Assembly: GCA_964454975.1 (NCBI GenBank)
Contig: CAYVVD010000003.1
Location: forward strand, 103,468-167,467
Length of the DNA stretch: 64,000 bases
Source: CAYVVD01 sp964454975
GTDB taxonomy: Bacteria; Bacteroidota; Ignavibacteria; Kapaibacteriales; UBA2268
Direction of reading: 5' to 3'
The position numbers and the translations under genes were made by a program. Position 1 is the stretch's first letter, and each line of letters starts with the position of its first letter. The notes under the pieces are model-generated. The model was given only the letters and a program-made list of their open reading frames with translations, had not been told where the DNA came from and searched no databases. Shown piece after piece: positions 47,310-56,435 of the stretch.

Positions 47310-47699
47310 ATGGGTACACAAGAACAACCGATTTGCGTAATTGAGGACAACACACCAATCCGAAAACTATTTTGCACATTGCTCGGTAAAGCAGGGTTTC
47401 ACACCATTGAGTTTAGTGATGGAAATTCATTTTACGAGTGGCTGAAAAATAACAAAACATCCGGCGTTCTAATGGATATTCTTTTGCCGGACACCAGCGG
47501 CACCGAGCTAATAAAATCAATCAGAAATATGCCCAATGGTGAAAAGATTCCAATAATAGCCGTTACCGGGTTTGCACAGGCGCAGGACAGGGAAAATTTT
47601 CTCGATTTAGGATTTGATTCATATATTTCAAAACCCGTTAACACAGCTACATTTGTTGAAGAAGTAAGGTCTGCCCTTGAAACAGGCCACGCAGTCTAA
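47310..47699 (+). CDS. Stand-alone response regulator receiver domain
   Basis: ATG 47310 (an upstream TTG at 47295 is also open) gives 129 residues that are only a CheY-like receiver. The acidic pair is in CVIEDN, the phospho-acceptor is D56 in VLMDILLP, the switch threonine is in IIAVTGFA and the lysine is in YISKPVN. There is no output domain, so it must act by protein contact or as a phosphorelay intermediate. It is 27 bp upstream of a histidine kinase gene and 19 bp downstream of the OmpA-barrel gene. Confidence 0.92.
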   Translation: MGTQEQPICVIEDNTPIRKLFCTLLGKAGFHTIEFSDGNSFYEWLKNNKTSGVLMDILLPDTSGTELIKSIRNMPNGEKIPIIAVTGFAQAQDRENFLDLGFDSYISKPVNTATFVEEVRSALETGHAV

Positions 47700-47726
47700 A
47701 TATCTTAAAATATTTAAAAGTTATAA

Positions 47727-49922
47727 ATGGCAAACGAAAACAGCAAAACTTACGATACCGTACTAACGGAAGTTGCCCGAAAGAGGAAGTCTGCGTACAG
47801 CCTGGCCAAGACTTACCCGGCTTATATTATCCTGGCAATACTAATTGCTGTCAGTTTCTTTATTAAGAACTTCATGGAATCAAATATCCAGCAGGATAAT
47901 AACGCGGCGTTCCAAAAAGCTGTATCATCAATTATGTCCCGGCTCGAGAGAAAGTATTTCTCAATGGAGCAGGTATTAAACTCAATGCACGGGCTGTATG
48001 ACAATTCATTTGTTGTAAGGGATGTTTTCGAACTTTACGGTTCAATTCCGGCAAAAACATACCCTGAATTGAAATCAATTAATTACATTCACAGGGTATT
48101 CCAGGAAGAAATTGGATTCTTTATTCATCAGACCAGGAGCGAAGGCTACTACGACATCCAATTGCATCCCAAAATTGATTCTGATGTCCATTACTACATA
48201 GAGTATTTTGTCCCGGTGGAAGAGAATTATCACAGGAGCGGTTTTGACTTTGCCTCAGACCCGACTATGACAAGGGCGATTGAAAAGTCAAGAGACGAAA
48301 ATGAAATCATTGCAACTGAAGTTTATACTTCGCGAAAACCCGACACAGTGGGCTTTTATCTTATTTCATCAGTATATATCAAAGGTGAACCACATACTAA
48401 TGAATCCGAGCGAAGGAAAAATCTACTCGGCTCGATAGCTCTGGAAGTTGATTCGTGGCTGTTTTTTGAAAGGGCAATTACTCCAAGTGTTGCAAGCGAT
48501 TCAACAGTTGTATTTGAATGTATTGATATTAATGCTCAAAACTCAAGACAACAAGTATACAAATCTCACAACTATGATGTGATGGAATCCGGTTACCTTC
48601 CTCTTCTTAAAGATGAGCGTAACTTGCGGATTGCCGACAGAAACATGCAGGTTAATTTTGCAACCGTTCCGAACTTTGGCGGGGAATTGCAAAACTACCT
48701 GCCCTTGATTTCTTTCATAATCTCGTTGCTCTTGAGTGCTATTTTCTTTGCTTTTATTTTGTCGGTTACAACGAGCCGTGCCCGCGCCCTCGACATTGCT
48801 GACAGGATTACAAGGTCGCAGCGCAGAATTGTTGAATCAAGTAAAGACATTATTGCTGTAATGGATTTTGAAGGCAACTGGAAATCCATGAATCCCGCTG
48901 CAGAGCAGATTTTTTCCACACAGCCTCGGGAAATGATTGGTTCTAATATCAAACTCCTGCTTGCTGAAATGGATGATGAGCGTTTTATAAACGAAATGCT
49001 CAAGGAAACTGATGCCGAGAAAACCCAACGCTATGATTTCCGGATGAAAAGCGCTGAAAACATTAAGTGGATTAGCTGGAGTTTTGCTCTATCTCCCCTT
49101 GATGATAATATTTATGCGATCGGAAGGGATGTAACAATAGAAAAAATTGCCGAGCAGGAAGCTGAATTGAGGCGCAAGCAGATGGAACTTGCAGAAAGGC
49201 ATTCACGTGAAGCAAGCGAATTCAAAACAAGCTTTATGACAAAAATGAGCCACCAGATAAGAAACTCGCTTACGGGTATTATTGGTTACCTTCAGCTATT
49301 GTCTGCCCAGCTTTACGACTCTGAAGAAGAAAAGGACTCTTACTTGAAATTTGCTGAGTCCAGTTCAGAAGAGTTATTTACATTTGTTTCCGATATTGTT
49401 GAAGCTGCTGCAAGCGACAGGGGCTCGTCTTTGATTTCTACAATCAAATTCGGTGATGCTATAGACGCAAGTAAATCTATTTTAAAAGACCATCCTGGAA
49501 TGAATACAAAGATTGAAATCAATGTATCAGATGAAAGCAAGAACGCTGCGATGGTTGCTGATTCTGAATTATTGTCTGACACTTTATTCGAGGTATTCAG
49601 GGGAATGTCCCGTGGAATGGATAAATGTAATTTCGAGATTTCAGCACAGGAAAATTCATTTGAAGGCGCTACTGAAATCCAGATTATGGCTGAAGGAAAT
49701 TCAATGGTTGAAAAGGTTATCGACCTCTATAAAAACAATAAAAACAACCTGATTGAAGCGCTCGAGCATGACCATGATGACATTTTACTAAACTTTGCCA
49801 TTGTAGATTCAAATGTCAGGCGCATGAGCGGGACATTAACCATAGAAACATTTGGCAATGAAGAAGGTAACATTGTAATGATAAATCTTCCATTGCAGAA
49901 AAGAACCGAAACGGGAAGTTGA
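47727..49922 (+). CDS. CHASE-PAS sensor histidine kinase with degenerate ATPase domain
   Basis: A first membrane helix (residues 30-46) and a second (about 330-350) bracket a periplasmic CHASE-type ligand domain (FFIHQTRSEGYYDIQLHP, YFVPVEENYHRSGFDFASDP). A PAS domain (about 372-470) follows, then HisKA with the phospho-accepting H509 in KMSHQIRNSLTG. The C-terminal region keeps the last strand pattern of HATPase_c (IVDSNVRRMSGTLTIETFG...INLP). However, the N-box is replaced by EVFRGMSRGMD, and no DxGxG or GxGLG motif is present. It may therefore bind no ATP and act as a phosphoacceptor or pseudokinase. It probably pairs with the receiver gene just upstream. Confidence 0.9.
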   Translation: MANENSKTYDTVLTEVARKRKSAYSLAKTYPAYIILAILIAVSFFIKNFMESNIQQDNNAAFQKAVSSIMSRLERKYFSMEQVLNSMHGLYDNSFVVRDVFELYGSIPAKTYPELKSINYIHRVFQEEIGFFIHQTRSEGYYDIQLHPKIDSDVHYYIEYFVPVEENYHRSGFDFASDPTMTRAIEKSRDENEIIATEVYTSRKPDTVGFYLISSVYIKGEPHTNESERRKNLLGSIALEVDSWLFFERAITPSVASDSTVVFECIDINAQNSRQQVYKSHNYDVMESGYLPLLKDERNLRIADRNMQVNFATVPNFGGELQNYLPLISFIISLLLSAIFFAFILSVTTSRARALDIADRITRSQRRIVESSKDIIAVMDFEGNWKSMNPAAEQIFSTQPREMIGSNIKLLLAEMDDERFINEMLKETDAEKTQRYDFRMKSAENIKWISWSFALSPLDDNIYAIGRDVTIEKIAEQEAELRRKQMELAERHSREASEFKTSFMTKMSHQIRNSLTGIIGYLQLLSAQLYDSEEEKDSYLKFAESSSEELFTFVSDIVEAAASDRGSSLISTIKFGDAIDASKSILKDHPGMNTKIEINVSDESKNAAMVADSELLSDTLFEVFRGMSRGMDKCNFEISAQENSFEGATEIQIMAEGNSMVEKVIDLYKNNKNNLIEALEHDHDDILLNFAIVDSNVRRMSGTLTIETFGNEEGNIVMINLPLQKRTETGS

Positions 49923-50042
49923 ACAATCAATAATTATCCAAAGCGTTTTTAGTATTAGATTGTTTATAAAATAATTTGCAAAAGCCTTTTTGATTGAGCA
50001 ACTTTGAGCAAAACAAAAATGCGGCTCTGCCGAACAGCATAA

Positions 50043-51479
50043 ATGAGCGAATCCTTTGACGACCTTTATTGGGACGGCTCTGAAGAGAACCTGGATGAAG
50101 CTGTCCGCCGGTATAAAAAAGCCATAAAATTCAATTCTGATGGCGAAGGATATCCAGCCTTCGACATGATTGAAAAACTCACAATTTATTGCATTGATAA
50201 GCAAAACTTTGAAGACGCACTTGCATTTTCTGAGCTTTGGACTGAATACATACCTTACTCATCCGAAGCTTGGCAAAAAAGAGGTTTTATCCTTATTAAC
50301 CTTGACAGATATGAAGAAGCTCTGGAATTTATCAATAAAGCGTTGATATTAAACCCAACAGATGTGGACTCACTTATTAACCTGTCGATGATTTTTGAAG
50401 ATAGGGAACAGCTTGACCTTGCTATTGAAACTATAGACAGGGCTATCCAGTTAGATCCTTCAAATGATGAGACGTTATTTCAGAAAGCAATTTTGCTTGA
50501 AGCAATTGACAAGATTGAAGATGCTATTAAAATTTTAAAATACCTCGAAACACTTGATGTTTCTGATAAAGATATCTACCAGGAACTTGCTTATTGCTAC
50601 AATTCATTAAATATGTTCGAGAAGTCAGTCGAATATTACAAAAAGGCGATTGATAAAACCCCGTACGATGAAAATCTATGGTATAATTGTGGTTTGATTT
50701 ATAATCACAAGAAAAAGTTTAATAAGGCAATTGAGTATTTTGAAATGGCGTTGGCCATTGATGATGAATTTTTCCTTGCATGGTTTAACTGCGGGAATTC
50801 GTATGCAGCTCTAGGTCAACTTGACAAGTCGATCAGTTGTTATAAGAAGGCATTAAAAATCAATCCAGATGATATCGAAACGCTTTACAACCTTGCAGGC
50901 TCGCTTGGTGATAGTGGTTATTACAATAAAGCAATTAAGATATTTACCCGTATTTTAAGCTCACATCCTGAACACTTTTATTCCCTTTTTGGCCGTGGGA
51001 TCTGCTACGATGCTTTAGAGCGATACGATGAAGCAATCAAGGATTATAACACTGCTCTCAGTTTAAATTCCCTTAGCCCTGATTTATGGTACGCTAAAGC
51101 TGATGCACATTATAATAAAGATGATCTAAAAAGAGCTGCTTCCTCCTATTTGAAAGTATTAGAACTAAGCCCCGAAAATATTGAGTGCCTCTTTGATTAC
51201 GGAGCAACTTTGTTTGAACTTGGTAAGTTGCGTGAAGCCAAAACAGCCTTCTACAACCTGATGTTGATGGCGCCCGAATGGAGCGAAGGTTTTTATTCCA
51301 TAGCCAAGATTTTCGCATTTGAGAAAAATCTGCATGAGTCAGCACGCCACTTGGCTAAGGCATTTGAGCTTGATGAAAGAAGAGAAAGTGATTGTTTAAA
51401 GGAATTTCCAAAGGTTACTGATAGCGCAGATATCATTTTTAAGCTTGCGAAAGATTACCAGATTAAGCGTAACAGCTAA
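50043..51479 (+). CDS. TPR-repeat protein (about twelve repeats)
   Basis: This 478-residue soluble protein consists of about twelve continuous tetratricopeptide repeats, such as YEEALEFINKALILNPTDVD and LDKSISCYKKALKINPDD. There is no signal peptide or membrane segment, so it is cytoplasmic. The preceding 120 bp hold no obvious gene or terminator. It closes the plus-strand run and its stop is 3 bp from the convergent MEMO-family gene. A general protein-binding scaffold; the partner is unknown. Confidence 0.88.
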   Translation: MSESFDDLYWDGSEENLDEAVRRYKKAIKFNSDGEGYPAFDMIEKLTIYCIDKQNFEDALAFSELWTEYIPYSSEAWQKRGFILINLDRYEEALEFINKALILNPTDVDSLINLSMIFEDREQLDLAIETIDRAIQLDPSNDETLFQKAILLEAIDKIEDAIKILKYLETLDVSDKDIYQELAYCYNSLNMFEKSVEYYKKAIDKTPYDENLWYNCGLIYNHKKKFNKAIEYFEMALAIDDEFFLAWFNCGNSYAALGQLDKSISCYKKALKINPDDIETLYNLAGSLGDSGYYNKAIKIFTRILSSHPEHFYSLFGRGICYDALERYDEAIKDYNTALSLNSLSPDLWYAKADAHYNKDDLKRAASSYLKVLELSPENIECLFDYGATLFELGKLREAKTAFYNLMLMAPEWSEGFYSIAKIFAFEKNLHESARHLAKAFELDERRESDCLKEFPKVTDSADIIFKLAKDYQIKRNS

Positions 51480-51482
51480 AAA

Positions 51483-52685
51483 TCAATAAAACGCCATAGC
51501 AGCAAAAGAAACCGCTGATTTGGTTTCTTTTTCCTTCCATGTGTTATACTTCAGAAATTTTGCTTTTGAAGGTTTTGTGGCATGAATCAAAGCATAAATA
51601 GGGGACAAACCGCAAACCCTCCATTTGTCTCTCTTTGAGGCAATCTTATTAAAGAAACTTTCAACATCACAATTGACAAGTGAATTAATCAAATCCATAT
51701 CACTGGAATTTGCTTCATCCATTAAATCTTCAGCATCAAATTTATCTTCAAATTTCCTTCCAAAATGCGAAAAGTCTGCGCTGGCGATATAAACAGTATT
51801 GCGTTTCAATTCATTTATCGACTCAACTAAGGAGTCAATAAATAATTTCCATTCAGTTTTTTTTATTGGAGTTCCGATTCCGAATAAATGCTGTAGCGGC
51901 CCGGTAAGAACCGGAAGTATCCTTGCTTGCGGATACCGGCGTTTAATTATTGCAGTCTGGAATTCAATTGAGTGTTCATGCATGTGGGCAATATCATCAA
52001 ATATTATCGCACCATTAAATTTTGCATTTAACAAGTTTATTAATTCCAAATCAATTTCTGCAACACCCGCGGGTGTTTCAAAGTGCTTTCTCGTAAGCAT
52101 GAAATACCCGGAGTTGCCATAATGTGAAGTGCCAAATATCACAAATAAATCCGGATTGCTTCCTTCAAGTGCCTCGTATGCTTTAGAATATACATCCAGC
52201 GATATTGCTCCAAGTTTAAAATCAATATGCGGGGCAATAATTGCTTTAGGAGGCGGGGATTTTTTTACCTGCACCTGTAGTGTGAACGAATCAATAAATT
52301 TTTCAAATTCTGCTTTGCCTTCAGGGTAAGAAAATCCAGCACAGGCAGGAGGACGGACATCTGAACTCCTGTAATGCGCCAATTCTATCAAATATCTTTG
52401 ATAACGTGGAGTTTCGAGGTATCCAAGTAATGAGAGGTTGTTCGCAATATTATTTATTTGCCCTGAGTTAAGCTTTTCACCGGTAATTCCGAATATTTTT
52501 TCAGATATTTCTTCACACGTTGTTACTCCATTGAACAGGTTTATAATTGCAAGAATTTCTGCGGAGAGAATGACCGGTTGCCATGAGAAACCTGTATTAT
52601 CTTTTAAAATATAAAGGTCTTCCCCATTTTCATTTATTTTATTTATTACAAGGTCTTGCCTTAGTCTTGCCGGAATTAAGCTCAT
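51483..52685 (-). CDS. AmmeMemoRadiSam system protein B (MEMO1 family)
   Basis: The C-terminal 280 residues are a MEMO1 domain: the metal-site histidines are in IAPHIDFKLG and HMHEHSIEFQ, and the family segments FGTSHYG and YFMLTRKHFETPAG are present. The N-terminal 100 residues (LIPARLRQDLVIN to LLGYLETPRYQRY) are a small winged-helix or PqqD-like domain found in many bacterial members. MEMO proteins are related to extradiol dioxygenases, but a bacterial reaction is not established. The family is named for its link with an AMMECR1 protein and a radical SAM enzyme; neither is next to it here. It forms a tight minus-strand group with a small membrane protein and dapD. Confidence 0.88.
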   Translation of the reverse strand: MSLIPARLRQDLVINKINENGEDLYILKDNTGFSWQPVILSAEILAIINLFNGVTTCEEISEKIFGITGEKLNSGQINNIANNLSLLGYLETPRYQRYLIELAHYRSSDVRPPACAGFSYPEGKAEFEKFIDSFTLQVQVKKSPPPKAIIAPHIDFKLGAISLDVYSKAYEALEGSNPDLFVIFGTSHYGNSGYFMLTRKHFETPAGVAEIDLELINLLNAKFNGAIIFDDIAHMHEHSIEFQTAIIKRRYPQARILPVLTGPLQHLFGIGTPIKKTEWKLFIDSLVESINELKRNTVYIASADFSHFGRKFEDKFDAEDLMDEANSSDMDLINSLVNCDVESFFNKIASKRDKWRVCGLSPIYALIHATKPSKAKFLKYNTWKEKETKSAVSFAAMAFY

Positions 52686-52688
52686 TAA

Positions 52689-52898
52689 TTATTTAAGTTT
52701 TTTCTCTACTTTTTTTTCGAGTTTATCAATTACAAAGTATAAAATCACGCTTGCTATGAGTAGCACTACTCCTGTAATAAGGAACCACTGACTGCCATTT
52801 TCTTTATAAATCCAGAAAAACACGAGAGAAGCTATTACATTTGCAGCTATAATTATTAACCTTGCATTTCTGATATCCCTGATAATTTTGTCAGCCAT
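52689..52898 (-). CDS. Small two-helix membrane protein
   Basis: A 69-residue protein with two membrane helices (IIIAANVIASLVFFWIY and FLITGVVLLIASVILYFVI) and a lysine-rich C-terminus (KLEKKVEKKLK) that should face the cytoplasm. It is only 3 bp from the MEMO gene and 1 bp from dapD, so it is clearly part of that operon. No family recognised. Confidence 0.8.
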   Translation of the reverse strand: MADKIIRDIRNARLIIIAANVIASLVFFWIYKENGSQWFLITGVVLLIASVILYFVIDKLEKKVEKKLK

Positions 52899-52899
52899 A

Positions 52900-53736
52900 T
52901 TACCTCAGTGTTTCATTTAATGCAGTCCTTGCATCGGTTTTTTCGTCCCTGTACTTGATAATTAGGGGTGATGCTACAGAAAGACCATTCTCCCTGGCAA
53001 AATCTGACTTAACTTGTCTTGTACCCGGTACAACAACAGCTCCTTCCGGTATTTCGAGAGGATCCTCCGGACTTGCTGAAATAATTGTTTCATTAACAAG
53101 ATCATACACCTTAGTAGAAGCATTCAAAATTACACCGGAGCCCAAAACTGCACGTTTTCTGATAAGCACACCTTCGTATATACCACAGTTACCACCGACC
53201 ATAACATCCTCTTCAATAACTACCGGCCTTGCTCCGACAGGTTCTAATACTCCGCCCACTTGTGCAGCAGCGCTCAGATGTACATTATTCCCTATCTGAG
53301 CACATGTCCCGACCAATGCATGGGAATCTATCATGCTTCCTTCATCTATATAAGCCCCGATATTAATATACATTGGTGGCATGCATATAACTCCGGGCGC
53401 TACATAAGAACCCGTGCGTACTGACGAACCGCCGGGTACTATTCGAACTCTATCCCGGACATTAAATGGATGAAGAGGCAAAGTGTGTTTATCGAAATAC
53501 TTAAATTTTCCGTTGATTGACATCTCTTCGAGCTTTCCATACCTGAATAGAACCAGGATGCCTTTTTTCACCCAGGTATTGACCTTCCATCCTCCGGTAC
53601 CATCTGGTTCAGCAGCACGGATATTACCCGAATTAAGTTCCCCGATGAATTCCTCGGCGAGAAGCTGCATATCAAGATGAGTTGCTTTGGAGAAATCTTC
53701 AGAGAATTCTTCGATTTTTACTTGCAGGGATTTCAT
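52900..53736 (-). CDS. dapD: Tetrahydrodipicolinate N-succinyltransferase
   Basis: The enzyme adds a succinyl group from succinyl-CoA to tetrahydrodipicolinate in the lysine/diaminopimelate pathway. Visible features are the N-terminal helical domain ending WKVNTWVKKGILVLFRYG, the substrate-binding region VRIVPGGSSVRTGSY, and the left-handed beta-helix of hexapeptide repeats (MIDSHALVGTCAQIGNNVHL). The length of 278 residues is standard. Its presence indicates the succinylase branch of diaminopimelate synthesis and therefore meso-DAP peptidoglycan, the ligand of the OmpA domains in this window. Confidence 0.95.
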   Translation of the reverse strand: MKSLQVKIEEFSEDFSKATHLDMQLLAEEFIGELNSGNIRAAEPDGTGGWKVNTWVKKGILVLFRYGKLEEMSINGKFKYFDKHTLPLHPFNVRDRVRIVPGGSSVRTGSYVAPGVICMPPMYINIGAYIDEGSMIDSHALVGTCAQIGNNVHLSAAAQVGGVLEPVGARPVVIEEDVMVGGNCGIYEGVLIRKRAVLGSGVILNASTKVYDLVNETIISASPEDPLEIPEGAVVVPGTRQVKSDFARENGLSVASPLIIKYRDEKTDARTALNETLR

Positions 53737-53778
53737 TTTTTACAATAATTAGTTGATAACTCTCAAATATAAGAATTA

Positions 53779-55320
53779 TCACTTTGTGCTGGTAATATCT
53801 TCTACAATAACGATTTTAAATTCCACTCTACGGTTTAATTGGCGGTATTCATCATTAAGGTTCTGTATTACAGGTTCCCTCTCCCCTTTAGCTCCCTGGA
53901 TAATTCTTCTGTCGCTGATACCAATAGCTCTCATATATGCAGAAGCTTTGTTTGCCCTTTTTTGGGATATTTTAAGGTTTAAATCAGCCGGGCCTGTATC
54001 ATCAGTATGCCCAACAACCTGGATGCTGAACATAGGATTTTCTTCTAAGAATTCAGCAGCTTTTCTAATTTCTTTTTTAGCATCCGCAGTAAGGCTGGTG
54101 CTGTTTCTTTCGAAAAAAATATTTCTAATTAAAATTAATGAATCAGAATTAGGAATCATTTCAATATTATATATGTATTCGGTGTATTTTATGGTTTTTC
54201 TTAAGTTAATTCCACCAATTTTGTCAATAAATCCATCAGCAGATGCATGATAATCATAGTAACTGCCGATTGGCAGGGTCATGGCATAAACACCAAAGAT
54301 AGAATCTGATGTTGTTTGTCCGGCAAACTTACCGCCTTCTCCAATTATTTCATCCTCATGGTTCTCAAATCGCAGATAACACTCTAATGGAACAAGTGAC
54401 TTTGCATTGGTAATCTTGCCTTTAACAAGCAGAACGGCGTCCGGCCTGAGATGTTCAGGGATTTTCACTTTGAATATATCACTTTTTCCAAATGACCTGT
54501 TTTCAGATACAAAGTATGCATACTCGCCTTGAGCATCTGCTTTGTAGTAAGCATCCCAACCGTAGGTATTGATTTCAGGCCCGAAATTAACAGGCTCTGT
54601 CCAGTTTTTCCATGAGTCATCAATCCTTCTTGACACAAATAAATCTGCCCTTCCAAATCCCTTGTGCCCGTCGGATGAGAAGTAAAGAGTCCTGCCATCA
54701 GATGCTAGGAAGGGTGAGATTTCGTCACCTTTGGAGTTTATAACCGCCCCAAGGTGCATCGGAGTTGACCATTTATTCTTTGTTTTCCTAAAACTAACAT
54801 AGAGGTCTTTTTCACCAAGTGAACTGTCATCTTCAATTGTCATTACAAGGGTTTTGCCGTCATTTGCAAGATAAAATCCTGCATACTGGCTATAATTTGT
54901 AAAATCTTCAATTTCGATTCTCTCAGGTTCATCCCATCCATCTAAAGATCTGTTCGCAAGAAACAAACCACCAAGATTTCCCCATTTAGTTTCTTTTTCT
55001 GTTACGACAAGGATGGTATTTCCGTCGGGGCTAGCTGAACAAACGTAGTTACTCCCTGAAGTATTTAATTGTGGCCCCAAATTTTTAGCTTCTGCCCAAT
55101 TACCGTTTGAGTCAAGAGATGAATACCATATATCATCCTTTCCATAATTCCCGCGGCATTGACTTCTGCAGAAAAAAATTGTTCTCCCATCAGGGGAAAT
55201 AATCGGATTAAGTTCTTCGCATGAAGAATTTATTGCTATACCGAGGTTAATTGGTTTTATATCCTCTGAATAGCAATAAACAGTAATGACAAATAACAAT
55301 ATCGGAATTGAAACTTTCAT
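53779..55320 (-). CDS. Propeller/OmpA envelope protein resembling PorE
   Basis: After a signal peptide (VSIPILLFVITVYCYSED) come four or more PD40/WD40-like blades (residues 25-275; ISPDGRTIFFCRS, LASDGRTLYFSSDGHKGFG). A small carboxypeptidase-regulatory-like domain (about 285-385, LLVKGKITNAKSLVPLEC) follows, and then an OmpA domain (about 395-505; VVGHTDDTGPADLN and NRRVEFKI). This propeller, CpD-like and OmpA order is that of PorE from the T9SS of Porphyromonas, except that the N-terminal TPR domain of PorE is missing. It probably sits in the periplasm bound to peptidoglycan. A role in T9SS is inferred from architecture and the T9SS cargo genes in the window. Confidence 0.85.
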   Translation of the reverse strand: MKVSIPILLFVITVYCYSEDIKPINLGIAINSSCEELNPIISPDGRTIFFCRSQCRGNYGKDDIWYSSLDSNGNWAEAKNLGPQLNTSGSNYVCSASPDGNTILVVTEKETKWGNLGGLFLANRSLDGWDEPERIEIEDFTNYSQYAGFYLANDGKTLVMTIEDDSSLGEKDLYVSFRKTKNKWSTPMHLGAVINSKGDEISPFLASDGRTLYFSSDGHKGFGRADLFVSRRIDDSWKNWTEPVNFGPEINTYGWDAYYKADAQGEYAYFVSENRSFGKSDIFKVKIPEHLRPDAVLLVKGKITNAKSLVPLECYLRFENHEDEIIGEGGKFAGQTTSDSIFGVYAMTLPIGSYYDYHASADGFIDKIGGINLRKTIKYTEYIYNIEMIPNSDSLILIRNIFFERNSTSLTADAKKEIRKAAEFLEENPMFSIQVVGHTDDTGPADLNLKISQKRANKASAYMRAIGISDRRIIQGAKGEREPVIQNLNDEYRQLNRRVEFKIVIVEDITSTK

Positions 55321-55407
55321 TTAGCGAACTTTAATTTTTTGTCCAGTAATCAGGAAAGGTTTTGCCTGTTATTACATACAAAGATAAGGTAGAAAACGAT
55401 GAACCTT

Positions 55408-56319
55408 CTAAGAATAAATACTGAATTTTATGTTAAGAATTTTATAAAGCAAACGGGCAGTTGTTAAATCCGGATGCTCTAATCCTTCAACGGGAGCTAA
55501 TTCAACAATATCCAACCCGATAATATCCCTTCCGGACTTCTTTATCTCACGAATCAAATCCAATGTTTCGCTATACAAAAAACCTTCCGGTTCGGGAGTA
55601 CCAGTAGAAGGCATTATGGAAGGATCGAAGTAATCTACATCAAAGGTGATATAGACATTTCCTGCCAGGGATTCAACGACTTTCTTCTTCCAGTCGCTAC
55701 CATGAATTCCTCTTCTTATAGCAGAAGCATAAAAGGTGTTTATGTTTTTCTTTTTAATTAACTCTGCTTCTTCCTTGCATTGAGCACGAATTCCAACCTG
55801 TGTCACTCTTTCCGGTTGTAGGAAATCAAGAACCCGTGACATTACACAGGCATGGGAGAATTTATTATCCTCGTACTCATCGCGAAGGTCCGAGTGGGCA
55901 TCAAACTGGAGAACAGACATATCCGGGTATTTCTGAAAATGAGCTTTAATTGGAGCCGACGAGATTGTGTGTTCACCACCAAGCGTTACTACAAATTTCC
56001 CCATTTCAAGCAAATCCGCTACTTGTTTATATATTAATTCCAGCGCTGCTTCATCAACTCTACCTTTAAAATCAATTGGCTCAACGGTTGCTATTCCTTC
56101 CTCGAAACAGAGTTCACGTTCAAACTCATCGTCATAGAATTCAACAAAGGCGCTGGCATCAATTATCCCTCCAGGGCCAGTGCCTGCCCCCCCTCCGTAG
56201 CTGACCGTATGCTCATATGGCGCAGAGACAATTGCAATTTTCGAATTTTCTATTTTTGAAAATTTACCGGAAATAGCCAGAAAATTTGATTCTTCAGACA
56301 ATACCTTATATTTCATCAT
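55408..56319 (-). CDS. speB: Agmatinase/arginase-family ureohydrolase
   Basis: The binuclear manganese site is complete: GGEHT, DAHSD and DVDYFDP. The segment SYGGGAGTGPGGIIDAS is typical of agmatinases, which convert agmatine to putrescine and urea. A guanidinobutyrase or formiminoglutamase cannot be excluded from sequence alone. I chose the ATG at 56319 (product MMKYKVLSEESN, 303 residues); an upstream in-frame TTG at 56349 would add ten residues. It is divergent from secA, with 116 bp between the two starts. Confidence 0.88.
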   Translation of the reverse strand: MMKYKVLSEESNFLAISGKFSKIENSKIAIVSAPYEHTVSYGGGAGTGPGGIIDASAFVEFYDDEFERELCFEEGIATVEPIDFKGRVDEAALELIYKQVADLLEMGKFVVTLGGEHTISSAPIKAHFQKYPDMSVLQFDAHSDLRDEYEDNKFSHACVMSRVLDFLQPERVTQVGIRAQCKEEAELIKKKNINTFYASAIRRGIHGSDWKKKVVESLAGNVYITFDVDYFDPSIMPSTGTPEPEGFLYSETLDLIREIKKSGRDIIGLDIVELAPVEGLEHPDLTTARLLYKILNIKFSIYS

Positions 56320-56435
56320 ATTAACTTGCTCATTTGTTAGATACTGCAATTTAAGATAATTTAGAAGATTGTGTTCTCAGAAATACTGAAATTCAATAAA
56401 CGTCACTTATTTTTTAATATCAAAACTAAAAAGCA

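Noticed and set aside
56317..56349. TTG at 56349 as start of the agmatinase
   Set aside because: An ATG at 56319 begins the part that looks like the family; neither has a strong ribosome site, so the choice is only a preference.
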